Assembly: GCA_026008535.1 (NCBI GenBank)
Contig: BRKX01000009.1
Span: 46,497,001 to 46,561,000 of the forward strand
Source of the DNA: Perilla frutescens
Taxonomy: Eukaryota > Streptophyta > Magnoliopsida > Lamiales > Lamiaceae
Length of the DNA: 64,000 nt
Direction of reading: 5' to 3'
Part shown: positions 11,194 to 23,360 of the stretch, piece after piece
Position numbering within the stretch: the first letter of the stretch is position 1
Layout: each line of letters begins with the position of its first letter
Notes under the pieces: model-generated
What the model saw: only the letters and a program-made list of their open reading frames with translations
What the model was told of the DNA's origin: nothing
Databases searched by the model: none
Program-made: the position numbers and the translations under genes

Positions 11194-12404
11194 AAGCTAA
11201 ACTTGGTGGAGATCACGAAGATGAAGCTTGGTTAAAAGCTCTTTAAATTGCTGGTTGGGCAGAGACTTGATGAACACATCAGTGAGTTGGGAAGCTGTAG
11301 AAACAAACAAGGGAAGGATAATTCCATTCCTATAATGGATGCGTGCAAAATGGCAATCCATATCTAAAGGCTTGGTTCTCTCATGAAACATTTGATGCTG
11401 AGTGATTTGAATTGCAGCTTTATTATCACAATAGATTGGGATAGGTGTGTGATGAGCAATGTTGAAAGCATCTAACACATAAGAGATCTAAAGGAGCTCA
11501 CGAACGGTGAAGCTAAGACTCTGGTTTCGGCCTCGGCCATTGATAAGGAAATGGTAGCCTGATTCTTACACATCCAAAAAATGAGATTATCCCCTTAAAA
11601 AATGAAATAGCCAGTTAAAGAATGTCTAGTATCTGAGCAAGATCCTCAATCGGCATCGCAAAAGTCTGCAGATCAAATGTAGCAGACACACTATAGAATA
11701 AACCTAGAGATGGGCAGCCTTTCAAGTAATGAAGAACATGGAGTGCAGCATTCCAATGCACTTGTGTGGGACTGTTAAAAAATTAGCTTAATTGTTGCAC
11801 AATATAAGCGATGTCCGGGTGAGTGAGGTTACGATAGAGCAATTTCCCAACAATTCTTCTATATGAATAAGCATGAGGATAAGGATCAGCAGCCTAAGTA
11901 AGTGTAAGCCCAGGGGGAAAATGTGCAGTAGCAGCTTTGCAACCAAGTAAGCCAGCTTTGTCAATTAATTCAAGTATATATTTTCTCTGGCATAGAAAAG
12001 TCCCAGTGGAAGACCTTGCAATTTCCATACCCAAGAAATAATGAGCCTCACCTAAATCTTTAATAGTGAAAGCGTTGTGCAAAGGATCTTTCACCTAATC
12101 TATTTCATCTAAGGAATGACTGAGTAGAAAGATGTCATCCACATAAACTAATAGAGCTGCAAAATGAACTCATGATCCTTTGGTAAACATACAATGGTCA
12201 GACACTGACTGTATAAAATCAAGAGATCGAGGATAACAAATTACAAAATTGCAAATTCCACTCCCGAGATGCCTGCTTCAACCCATATAAGCTCTTGAGC
12301 AAATTTGCAGACAGTTTTTCGATGACCTTATTATAGCCCTGGGGCAAATTCATGTAGTTAATTAATTCGAGAAGCAACAAACGAATACAAATATGTATCC
12401 TCAA
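11194..12404 (-). pseudogene. Ty1-copia RT/RNase H remnant (Ale/Retrofit-like)
   Basis: Broken fragments of a second, unrelated copia pol. 12404-12219 has MNLPQGYNKV and SLYGLKQASREW. About 12150-12130 encodes YVDDIFLLS, so here the catalytic pair is intact. 12094-11894 has FTIKDLGEAHYFLGMEIARS. 11478-11197 ends RNase H with YCDNKAAIQITQ, HERTKPLDMDCHF and LPNQQFKELL. Everything upstream (gag, protease, integrase and the start of RT) is missing, so the element is 5'-truncated. The FLGMEIARS-type spacing resembles the Ale/Retrofit lineage. Confidence 0.9.
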
Positions 12405-12931
12405 ACTCTAATAACAAATTATCAAATATTCTAAAATATTTAATACTTCATACTAATCACTTATAGTTTTTATAACATTGATAAATGCAATGATGTATGT
12501 CATAAATGAAAATATAACATTAATGAAAATTGCGTCATTGAATGATACTCAATACTATTAGTTGTGACTTTAAAAATTCATAACTCTTAGCATATTTGGA
12601 ATCTATAAATGTCTAATATATGGATGGTAAGACAATTGAGTTAGCTTTCCAACACCTTCGACCATTCGTGAATTAGATTTTTCTAGAAAAAGTTATGGCC
12701 AAAATAATGGAGGCTGCCAGGTCCAGCCCGACGGGCCAACCCGCGGCCCGATTAGGCCAGCCCGTTTGGCCCGCCAGTTCTATCAGTTCGGCTTGTTCGT
12801 TTTTTTTTTCAGGCTGGAATTTTAAGCCCTAACCCTATATTTTTCTCAGTTTATTCAGGCCAACCCATCGGTTTCAGGCTAAATTGACATCCTGAACTCC
12901 AAACCACTTTAATTAGAGAGATTTCTCTATT
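12405..12931. other. Non-coding AT-rich stretch with a hAT-end-like GC segment
   Basis: No gene. 12716-12890 is rich in GGCCCG/CGGGCC words. Read on the minus strand it contains GGATGTCAATTTAGCC followed by GGGCC-type repeats, a layout often found at plant hAT transposon ends. Only one end is visible and no target duplication was found. Confidence 0.35.
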
Positions 12932-13549
12932 TCACAACATGTGAATCTTTCGATCTAGAATTGCAACTGAGTGTTCATCATACGAAAAATCCTTACTTAT
13001 CTCTAAATCTCTATAATTCACAACATTGAGCAGGTCGTGATTGTACTTCCTCAAAGATGAAATATGGATAATATTGTGCACGGCTGATAGACTTGGGGGC
13101 AACGCAAGCCGATAAGCTAACTCTCCAATCTTCTCGAGTATTTCAAATAGCCCAATATAACGAGGCTTCAATTTTCCCTTCTTTCCGAAATGAACCACTC
13201 CTCTCATAGGAGATACCTTGAGAAACACTTTATCGCCAACGCTAAAGTGTAGATCCATCCTCTTCAAATCCGCGTACAACTTTTGCCTCTTCACGACAAC
13301 TGTCCTTTCCACGATCTCTGGCCATAAAATTCTCTTCTCACCAACCCCGTCATAGTGCAACGGTGAGCGGCACTTTCTTTTGTACAAAGCCTTGTAGGGA
13401 GCCATTCTAATAGTCGCTTGGTGAATGTGGTTGTATGCAAACACCACCAAATTTGAGGGGTTTTTCAAAATTTTACCACCATTTTCTCGAAACCCCCACT
13501 CAAATACACTCTGTTGAAAAGGGGGAAAATAAGAAAATAGGCCCACCAA
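12932..13549 (-). pseudogene. Ty3-gypsy (Tekay/Del-like) integrase C-terminus remnant
   Basis: The fragment from NLVVFAYNHIHQATIRMAPY (about 13460) carries the chromovirus integrase tail: KRKCRSPLHYDGVGEKR, HFSVGDKVFLKVSPM, KLKPRYIGLFEILEKIGE and LSAVHNIIHISSLRKY. The first 30 or so residues of the open frame do not match and are probably flanking sequence. No LTR, RT or gag is attached, so this is a relic. The same domain occurs in better shape at 47760-48944 in another element. Confidence 0.9.
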
Positions 13550-14216
13550 AATTCTTCAGCGAGAAATTGGGAAATACGTTCACAAAATAAATTTTCCGAC
13601 ATCATCAACGGTGAAAATCTTCAGCACTCATATCTTTGACGAGTAATCCCATTGAAGAGAATCTTTGGTATTAATTCATTTCTTTGTTTTAATTTAATTT
13701 TAATTTTTTTGTAGGTAGGTTATTAAATTGATAATATGATCTAATATTTGAATAATTCTTCTTCTTCTTCTTCTTCTTCTTCTTCTTTTATTGTACTTCA
13801 ATTTTTCTACTTTCATCCAACTGATTAAAGCAACAAAAAGGTTCAATGTCGATAGTAATTGCTCAACCCTGTATTTTCTCTATTGTAGTACTTTACATTA
13901 GAAGAAACATTTAATTACATCTTTGTATTTACAATTCTAGGAGTGAATCATTTTTTATCCTTCACATATTGCACAAGAAGCACATATGGTGTATTATGAA
14001 CAACAATGGGAGTGAACAAACTGAAATTTACCATACTTTACAGTACTTGAAGTAGCTTGTCCCTTTTTTCAATTCTTTGTCTGGGTAGCATAAAGTAATT
14101 TTAATACTTGTAATTTTTATTATACTATGTATCTTGGAGTTGTTTAATTTTGTATTTTTATCTCATTATATAGTCTGAACGTTAATGAATTTTTTTAGGG
14201 AATTCAGACAATATCA
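13550..14216. other. AT-rich non-coding region with a TTC microsatellite
   Basis: No gene seen. A TTC repeat of about 31 bases lies at 13757-13787. The stretch would hold the 5' part of the following FAR1-like pseudogene. Confidence 0.5.
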
Positions 14217-16860
14217 ATGGAAGAAGATAGAGCTGAAAACGTGGATATTACAAACATGTCAAATGAGCAATGCAAAGTTGTCGAGTTGACAGAAGTCCAA
14301 CATGATGAGAATGAGGTACGATCTGATATATCCATTGTAGATCAATTAGAGAGTAAATTAGCAGTTGGACAAATTATGAAAAGTGTATATGATGCATATT
14401 TACTATATTGCTCATATGGGCATGCTAAAGGCTTTAGCGTTAAGAAAGTTATTTTTCGCAAACTCTAGAGCTTAGATCAAAAGAGTTTGAATGTTCTTGT
14501 GAATGAACAAAAGATGAAAGATGTTCAAGAGATAGAATCCTAGTTTACCAAAAGCCATCAACTAGAACAAATTGCAAAGCAAAGATGAAGATTACTAGAG
14601 AAAGAGGTAGAGAGTGGAGAGTGAGTAGGTTTGGCAAGGAGCATAATCATGAAATGTTAAGTTCTAATCAGAGACATTTGTTGAGATCCTCACGCAATAT
14701 TTCATATGCTAAAAGTTTGACTTTAGAGGCTATGGTGAATGCTGGAATAAGTGTGGTTAATGTTGTTTCTTATATGGAAAATGAAGCCCAAGGACCACAA
14801 TATTTGGGATTTACTAGAAAAGATGCATATAATCATCTTGATCGCTTGAAAAGGCATACAAAAGTTGAAAATGGTGATGCATCCACATTGATTCAATATT
14901 TTATAATAAGTCAAATAAAGAATTTGACTTTTACTGGAATCTGCAAGTTGATGATGATGACAGGGTTATGAACTTCATTTTTAGAGATCATAGATGTTTG
15001 GTTGATTTTGAATATTTTGGCGATGTTATGTCAGTTGACACTACATATAAAACAAATAGGTACAATTTAATTTGTGCACCTTTTGTTGGGATAAATCACC
15101 ACAAGCAGAATATTTTGTTTGGTTTAGCTTTTATGTCTGATGAAATAGAGTCCTCATTTGAATGGTTGTTCAGTACGTTTCTTGATTCTATGAATGGAAA
15201 ACAACCTGAGACAATTTTTAGTAATCAATGTCAAGCAATGATAAATGCCATAGAAACAGTGTTCCCAAAAGCTTATCATCGTCTATGTCAATGGCATATC
15301 AACCAAAATGCTCCTTCACACTTGGGGAATTTAAAGGGTGATAGAATGTTCAAACAGTTGTGGCACAAGTACATGAGTAAGTGTAATTCTGAAGAAAAGT
15401 TTGAGTTTACATGGAAATTTATGATTGATAAATATGATCTTAGTGGGCATAAATGGTTGAATAACATGTACAACATATGAGGTAAGTGGGCTACTGCCTT
15501 TAGCAATGATAAGTTTATTACCAGTTTATTGGCTACATCTAGAAGTGAGAGCACTAACGCAACCTTGAAGAAAGTTGGGAGCAGTACTATTACATTACAT
15601 GATTTTGTTCTTAATTTTGAGAAAATGCAAAATTCCTGGCGTACAAATGAATCTAATGAGGATGCTCGCTGTTTGCTAGGGAAAGCGTCTCCACTTTTGA
15701 AAAGAAACCCATTTTTAGCTCAAGTTGTTGATATTTATACCTTGAATATTTACAAAATCTTTGAATTGGAATTGATGGAATGTTTGAATATGACTGTTAT
15801 TGGGCAGCCCTTTGCTTGTGGTGAAGATTTGTTTGAATTTAAAGTGAAGTCTTCTAATGAAAGCTCAACAATTAAACAAGTAGTGTTTGACAAAAGAAGT
15901 TGTGTAATAAAGTGTAGTTGTCACAAATTTGAGACTATGGGAATATATGTAAACATGCATTTAAAGTCTTGAATTTTGTTGATATAAATGTGCTGCCAGA
16001 ACGCTACATCAAGAGAAGGTGGATGAAAAATGCAAAAAATAGGATACTTGATCAGATTACTAAGACCGTGAGGGAAAATAATGATACATCTGATATGGTG
16101 TTTGTGAATGAAATAATGAGGTTGATGTACGATCTTAGTATACAGTACAAAGGGAAAAAGGATGCCAAAAGTATATTGAATAGAAGTCTTGAAACTGTAA
16201 GAAAATGATTGGATGCTTTATTTGAGAATTTGGATGTTAATGATCAGTGCAATATTGCTTCTAAATTTTCTATGGATGTTGAAGAGAATAATCAGATTGA
16301 TGAAGTCGTCATATGCAATCCTCAATGCGCCAAGACTAGAGGAATTACAAATTCTTAGCTAGTACGCCATTGGGACAAGAGCAAAAGAGCAAAAGGAAAA
16401 AGAACAGTTCATCGCTCAAGTAAGTTTTCTGCTTTTTCATTTCCCTATATGTCAATTAATCTTTTCAAAATATACAATTTTGTTAAGTACATTTATTTTA
16501 AATTCTAGCTGCAAAAGCCTCCAAAAAATTGAGAATGTGCTCAAAAGAAGCGGCTCATATTCTAATCCCCCAAGAAACAAGCCGTATAATCCCACCATTT
16601 GATTCTTTGTTAGAGATCAATCAACCTCGCCCATACATTCAATATCCAATGCAAGGTAATGGAAACATTCATGTTGGACTATCATCACATCCATTTGTGT
16701 ATCCTTATCCATCTCAGGTATGTAGATCTATATATCTCTCTATCTATTATTTTATTTATAGCGCGATTGTATTAAATGAGTGTGTTGTTTGTAAGTAATA
16801 TATTGCAGGTAATGCTCAAGTGATTTTACCCGTCAATGACCCGAAACAAGCATATCAGAA
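14217..16860 (+). pseudogene. FAR1/FHY3-like (MULE transposase-derived) gene, decayed
   Basis: FAR1-related proteins are DNA-binding factors derived from Mutator-like transposases. In order: acidic start, FAR1 DNA-binding domain (AYLLYCSYGHAKGFSVKK; FGKEHNHEM), MULE transposase domain (SVDTTYKTNRYNLICAPFVG; SFEWLFSTFLDSMNGKQPET; HRLCQWHI), a SWIM zinc finger (KCSCHKF at about 15920) and a C-terminal tail (NPQCAKTRGITNS) with later exons after GTAAGT/AG-type introns near 16420-16508 and 16715-16808. Damage: stops at 14466 and 15478 (where relatives have Arg), a frameshift around 14470-14590, a one-base loss at about 15950 that destroys the CxH half of the SWIM finger, and a stop at 16206. The second DDE aspartate is also Asn (SNQCQAM, about 15220). 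No terminal inverted repeats are seen, so it could be a relic of a host FRS gene or of a transposon. Confidence 0.88.
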
Positions 16861-17173
16861 GGCATATATATGCACTTTGGGCAAACATTTTTTGTATTTG
16901 GTTTTTGTGAAAATTGTTTTTGTGAAGGGTATTTTTTGTTCCCAAAGTTTTTGTATTATGCTTGAAAGGATAGTGAAGCAAATATAATTTTTTTATGAAG
17001 ACAATTCCACTATTATGTGAATGAAATATATTTCAACATATTTTATGTAACTGTCTTTCATTTGCTTATATACTGGCCAGCCAAATAAATTGTGTAAAAA
17101 TGTGATGCTCACCCAAATAAGTTATCGTCTTTTGTGTATTACGAAAATGTTTATTTTCTTGCATAACATACAT

Positions 17174-17175
<2 letters not shown>
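16861..17175. other. Non-coding flank
   Basis: AT-rich, no gene recognised; leads into the TA microsatellite in which MULE I sits. Confidence 0.5.

Positions 17176-17204
<29 letters not shown>
17176..17204. repeat. TA microsatellite at the left end of MULE I
   Basis: About 14 TA units directly abutting the terminal inverted repeat. The right end of MULE I is also bordered by TA repeats (56679-56696), so the 9-11-bp target duplication is hidden in the TA runs. Confidence 0.9.
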
Positions 17205-17211
<7 letters not shown>

Positions 17212-17395
17212 GTTCCAGAAGGAACCACACCCTAGGTGAGAATCAAGAACCAATTTCAGCCACAGATCTCATCTATTTGGACGGCCAAGATCTATTCCAA
17301 ACTTAAAAAAAATGTGGTGGCATAATTGTAATAACTCTGAACTTCGCTGCCCCTAAAACACGACCAGGGTAAAATCAAAAATTTCAACGTATTCA
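17205..17395 (+). repeat. Left terminal inverted repeat of MULE I
   Basis: Begins GGGTAGGGTTCCAGAAGGAACC, then continues through CCACAGATCTCATCTATTTG and GACGGCCAAGATCTATTCC to the region around AACTTCGCTGCCCC. It matches 57896-58080 closely in the same orientation, and 56520-56678 and 63250-63366 in inverse orientation. Confidence 0.85.
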
Positions 17396-17811
17396 AATTC
17401 TACAGCCATTTTGCAGAGAAAAGCTTTCTCATTACTGCTATCACACGATCTCACGCGAACCCAGGAGCCAAAAAATTTGAAGAGAAATTGAAAACAACGC
17501 AAAATCAACCGTCAAAACCTCTGAAAACATCATCAAAATCTTCAAAAAGCATGAAAACTCAAGGTAATATGTCGTTCATTTTTATTTTTCAGAGATTTTG
17601 TTTGATTTTTTAGTGATTATATTATGTTGATTTAGCAGCTTACGTTTGCTATTAACATTCATTTAGCAATTTATTTCGTGTTTATTTAAGCATAACACGT
17701 AAAAAAAATCTAATCTTCAACAAACTGTGTTTATTTTATTACATGATAATTTATCAAGTTCATTTTCATTCTGCTCATGACGAAAAACCTGTATGAAAAT
17801 GTTAACCCTGC

Positions 17812-17963
17812 CATTGTTGACAATGTATGTGTGATTTATGTGTATATTTTTCAATTTCGTATTTTAGCATTATCAGTTCTTTTTTTAGCATTGTCATGGC
17901 TTATTTTAGCACTCTCATGACTTATTTTAGCACTCTCGTTACTTATTTTAGCATGACACTTGT
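17812..17963 (+). repeat. Direct repeat A1 (intron 1 of ULP copy 1)
   Basis: About 150 bp that recurs at 18949-19103 at high similarity (CAATGTATGTGTGATTTATG, then TGTATATTTTTCAATTT and the first TTTTAGCA units). A shorter version is at 58070-58160 in MULE II. Confidence 0.75.
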
Positions 17964-18310
17964 TTTAGCATTAGCATGAAAAATGCCTTCGGCATTTCAA
18001 AAATTCCATGAACAAAACTGTTACAAGTTGAAAAATTGTGATTTCTTATTTTAGCATTATCATGAATTATTTTAGCATTGTCATGACATATTTTTAGCAT
18101 AAGTATTGTCTCAGTATTACCATAAAAAAATATCATCGGCATTGTAAAGAACCTATAAACAAACACCGTTACACGTTGTTCAATTATGATTTCCTATTTT
18201 AATATTGTCATGACTTTTTTTAGTTTTGTCATAACTTATTTTAGACTTATCTTTCACACTATTGTTCATCTATCTTTATTTTTACTATTAAATTATGTTT
18301 TTTAGCATTG
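17860..18310 (+). repeat. TTTTAGCAC-type motif array, forward (MULE I left)
   Basis: Roughly a dozen degenerate units of TTATTTTAGCACTSTCATGAC type spaced 20-40 bases apart in intron 1 of ULP copy 1. Confidence 0.8.
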
Positions 18311-18948
18311 TTATTTTCTTTTACTTAATAGCATTATATAAAAAATTTATAGGTGTAAAAAGAGCTGCAGAAGACGAACAAGCAAGAAACACATGCGCTA
18401 AAATTGCCCCAATGAATGAAGATGATATATATCACAAATATCCATTCTTAGAAATCACATCATGCCCATCAACTCTATCAGAAGCCGTTAGGAGACTTAA
18501 TACAGCACAACGGGATATTGTTAAAAAACTTGGATTCAGCAGCGTTCTACACCTCAATATCGGCCGTTTGCCAAAGAAAATGAACTACTGGCTGCTCGAA
18601 AACTTTGACCTAGTGTCAAGAGAAATACGATTGCAACACGGGGGGAGAATAAGGATCGAAGCTTCTGATATCTCTCTAATATATGATTTTCCCAAAGGAC
18701 CACGCAAAATATCAAAGAGTGTTAGAGGCCAGAAGTGTAATGTCATGCCGAAGAATAAGTTGGTCAGTAAGCTCTCTAATAATCTTATAAAAAAAACTTT
18801 ATAATAATTTAAATGATTGAAATAATAGACTATCCGGAGACACGGAGACACATAGAAGAGCCAAAGGGTGATATGCCTACAAAGCCAATTGAAGCAGAGA
18901 GAGTCAGTAAGAAAATGGTATTTATCTTTCATTAACACAATACATTAC

Positions 18949-19103
18949 CAGTGTTGGCAATGTATGTGTGATTTATGTGTATATTTTTCAATTTCATATT
19001 TTAGCATTATCAGTTCCTTTTTTTAGTATTGCCATGGCTTATTTTAGTACTCTCATGACTTATTCAACACTCTCGTTACTTATTTTAGCATGGCACTTGT
19101 TTC
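18949..19103 (+). repeat. Direct repeat A2 (middle of ULP copy 1)
   Basis: Second copy of A1. It sits where copy 2 has several coding exons, so the middle of the gene was lost or swapped between the two repeats. Confidence 0.75.
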
Positions 19104-20447
19104 AAAAATTGCAAAAGGTAGTGATCCAAAGCAGTGGAGTCTCCACAAGGTCCAGGTCCATGGTGAAGCACCATGACAATTTTGTGAACCTTGTCGACGC
19201 AAGAGAAACACTGACACAGTCTGAGTGTGAGCTGCACCACTGGGTCATGGAGAAGAAGGCTGATAATGAAAGGTACTTTTTAAATATTTTATTATTAGTA
19301 AATATAAAAGTTATCATTGCCATTTTGTTGTGTCAGAACGTACATTATACTGAAAAATAATTTTATTTAAAAATAGGGATGTTTTGTACTCTGACAACAG
19401 GGGAGAACTGAGAAAAGCTGAGATGATGAGCCTGAACAAAGACACATACATCAGTTCTTCGGTAATTGATGTATGGAGTAGTATAATGAACCATGCTCAA
19501 GCAAGACTCCCCGAAATAGCAACTCCCAGGAGATTTTTTCTGACAACCAATGTTACCGTAAATATCAAATTTCATAGTTAATATTTCTAAGTATCTGACT
19601 TTATTCTGTTTTAAATAACTCTACAAATTCATGCTGTCTTTATAGAACTAACCCCTTGTCCCCCCCAAAGGATTGGGATGACAGAAAAACATCAAATCTG
19701 TTTTTTGATAACATGCGCCATGAACTCCAAGCATTCCCGAATATGAAGATACATGAGACCGACATGGTATGTATTCATTATTAAAATTACAAAAAAAGTC
19801 ATCATGATAGTAACTAAAAATACACTATTTTGTTTTCCAGTTTTTCTTCCCGATATTATAATCAGAACACTTCTACCTAATTATCATCGATACGCAAAGG
19901 CTGGTCGCTGAAATCATAGACAATTCAAATGCCATGGAAGGAGAAGAGGCTGAATCACTGTTGAAATATGAACATGTTCCTGCAAAACTGGTACCCAAAA
20001 AGAAATGTCTATTTATTTATTTTTCCTGTGAGACAAAAATGAACTAACTTTAATCATAAATTTCTGACCAAGCTCTTCATTTACTTCCTAAAGATGCACG
20101 GCCTTCCAAAAATGACAAAATAGATTACTAACAATATCAATGGAATGAACCGTCTTCAGATGCCATGGAGAAGCGAATCCAACAAAACTGATTGTGGTGT
20201 CTTCATGATGCGTCATATGGAGACGTACATGGGAGGTGGTGTCATGAACTGGAAGAGTGGCTTGAGATCGAAAAATCAGATGCAGTTGAGGTACTTAAGG
20301 ATGAAATATTGTGCTGCCATCCTTACTGCAGACTGCAACATCCACCGGGACGGGAACATAAAAGATGTAAGCCTCTATTCCCAAAAATCTTCAAAAGAAA
20401 ATCCAATGAGCATTGAAACCCTCTACCTTCAAGATAATTATGAATGA

Positions 20448-21294
20448 ACGTGTTATTATATGTAAAAAATTTCTAACTGCTTGAACAACTCTCTTGACCA
20501 ACTCTTTATTTGGATTATGTTATTATTTTTTGAATTCATATTATAATTGAAATATCATGCTATTGAACAAAAAAGTGAAATTTAGCACCTTCTGGTGCAT
20601 AAAAATAATGGCAACATTTTCACATTGCCGCCTATGCTAAAACTATTACTAACAGTGCTAATATAGAGACTAACAGTGCTAAAAAGAACGCATTATAGTT
20701 CATATTTTTCGTTCTCTGTCCTTGACGTACACATTAAATACTCTAATAATTAATTAATTTATGAAGCAATATAATACTAAAAATCTATGAAAATACCTTG
20801 TTTCAATGCTAAAATGTCCAAATTCACGTTATAAATTCTCATACAAATAAAAACCACAAATGCTAAAACTTCCACTCGCACCGCTAAAGTAGAACCTACC
20901 AATGCTAAAAATCAAACTACCAGTGCGAAAACTAACAAATATCGATGCTAAAATATAAATTATCGTTCTAATGCTAAGACAATAGTGCCAGCATCAATCC
21001 CAATTACACAATTTAAAAATTTTAATATATAACTGTAAATTTTGTATTAAAAAAATATTTATCAACACTTTATAATTGAAGAAAATACAAAAATCTTTTT
21101 TTCAAATAAACAAAATAAAAACTGATAATAAAAAAAAAGAAAAATAATAATAATAAAAACTGCCTAAAAAGGGTAAAAACCTGCCATCTATCATTTTTCA
21201 TTTATTCAACTCTCAAAACTTAACCTCTGCAAAACACACACACACACGCAAACGCTTTGATTCAAAAACTTCAAACACAAATAGTTTTTTTGTA
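20448..21294. other. Spacer between the two ULP genes, with reverse motif array
   Basis: No gene. About 20610-20990 carries reverse-oriented units (GTGCTAAAA, TGCTAAAATG). 21080-21290 is A-rich with a CA run and probably forms the leader of ULP copy 2. Confidence 0.55.
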
Positions 21295-21524
21295 ATGAAA
21301 CGGAAACTCTTCAAACAAAACCAAACACACAAAAGTTCTACCAACGGAAGAAGAAGAGCAAGGAGAACCGAAGCGACTCTTCAGCCAAAAAGAGAAAACC
21401 TCAAGAGATGGAGATTGAACAATGTATGCAATACATTCTTCTTCTTCATCATAAAAATAAAGTAATGTGTGTTTGATTTTGGTTCTAACCAAAGAAAAAT
21501 AAAAATAAAAAAATTACAGAAAGC

Positions 21525-22060
21525 AACAGTGCTAAAACCTTGACAAAAATTCATATATGACGAAAATTCAAAAATAAACCCTTACAAACTTAAATATATG
21601 GAAATTGTTATGGTTTACTGAAAATAATCATATGTATACAATCAAATACACGAAATCAAATATTTGCAATGCATATCCATTGTCCAAACTATGTTGCATG
21701 CCATTATTTCCTTTTAATGATATGAAACAGCAATATTGTGAATCATTTGTATGTTAACATGTAGCATCACTAAATTAGAAAATTAATTAATGATAGTGTT
21801 AGTGCTATATTAGGAATTAGCATCAAGGAGATCTACTTTTAGCATAAGGCTTCTTATCTTTATAAGCATATTTAAATAATAACAAAATATTTCCATGCTC
21901 TATTTTAGTTATAATGATACTATAATGTTATTTTGTAGCTCCATGTTTTTGTTGAGAACAAGATCCAGACTATAAATGCAGTGTAAATAAATGGTTATGC
22001 TTATGCTAAAATAACAGATGACAGTGCTAAAATATGAACCGATAGTGCTATAACCTACAA
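21525..22060 (-). repeat. TTTTAGCAC-type motif units, reverse (upstream intron of ULP copy 2)
   Basis: Scattered AGTGCTAAAA units (for example about 21530, 22010-22050) in the likely first intron of copy 2, opposite to the gene's direction, unlike other introns. Confidence 0.6.
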
Positions 22061-23288
22061 TATTATGTGTGATGATGTCAATCCAATGCTCAGTATTGTA
22101 TGAACAAAACCTACTATTAACAATATGAACATATATAGGTCCCAGCAAAAGAAGAAGAGAAACAGAAGATATCAATATATCAATAACTGATGAGAGAAGA
22201 TCCAAGAACAAACATGATGTCCGTGATATCAAAGCTCGATCCAGAACATTAGCAGTGAAATTCCTTCAAAGAATATAGGCTATACCAGATTCTAATGCAG
22301 AAAACACAAGTGCTTCTGAATCGAAGAGTCCAGAACCCAAGGGGAACAATCTACCAATCCTTAAAAGCAGAACCACCCTACGCACCCTATATTCTGCAAT
22401 CAAACAATTCACACCTGAACAAAGGAATGCTATTGAATCAATTGGTTTTGGAAGCATTTTGCAGTTAGGTATCAAGGTAGTGCGCCATGTACTGAGCCAC
22501 TGGTTGGTAACCAACTTTGATCCGGAGAGTTGTGAGTTGATACTCAAGAGAGATCGACGATTGCATATAGATACAAGTGATGTATCATTGATCATGGGGT
22601 TCCTCGCTAGTACCCTGCGCATAGATAAAAAACCTAGATGTCAAACATGCCAACTGACAAAGGAGTGGCAAAGCAAATTTCAAAAACATGAAGACAGAAT
22701 CTCCCCGGCTGATGTTTCAGAAAAAATGCTGAAAGATAAAGATGGCGGTAAATGGTTCAAGATACACTTCATGGTTCTGCTTATAAATAGCATGATTGAG
22801 TCAACAGGAAATGGATATGTACATCCACAATTAGTGCACATCTTCCATGATGTTGAAGGAATACAGAATTACAATTGGTGTGAGTACACTACAAGGTGCT
22901 TGGTACAGAGGACATTGATTTGGAAAAGGAAGAGAGACAAATACTATAATGGACCAATTCTCTTCTTAATGGTTAGTTTATCAATTCGTATGTTTATAAT
23001 AATCATTAGCGATATTAAAATAAACTTTTCATTTCCATGCTTTTACTAACGTAATGTAACGACCCATTTTTCAAAATTTTCAATTTTAAATGTAACCTTT
23101 TGATCTTGTCATTACAAATAATTTAAAATTAAATATTTATATCTTTAGTCGTGTTGCCAATAGAGAAAATTTGAAATGTAATATCAAATAACTCATAATA
23201 GATTTAGATATTGAATAAGATACGAAGTTGATAAGTTTTTAGTAATTATAATCGATCATAATTATATAATTATTTTGAAACCTAGAAG

Positions 23289-23360
<72 letters not shown>

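Larger units (their letters stand above)
17551..20447 (+). pseudogene. ULP1-type (C48) cysteine protease gene, copy 1 of MULE I
   Basis: ULP1 proteases cut SUMO-like proteins; transposon-borne copies have unknown targets. Exon 1 is tiny (ATG 17551, donor GT at 17564). Exon 2 (about 18352-18765) encodes the plant N-terminal region (LEITSCPSTLSEAVRRLNTA; MNYWLLENFDLVSREIRL). The middle of the protein, present in copy 2, is missing and replaced by a repeat (see 18949-19103). Later exons give DTYISSSVIDVWSSIMNHAQ and the catalytic region: His in SEHFYLIIIDTQRL (19868-), Asp in IIDNSNAMEG and Cys in KTDCGVFMMRHMETYMGGG (about 20187). A TAA precedes the His block (19860) and a TAG lies at 20120, so it is broken. 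Most exon joins still have GT/AG. Ends with TGA at 20445. Confidence 0.8.
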
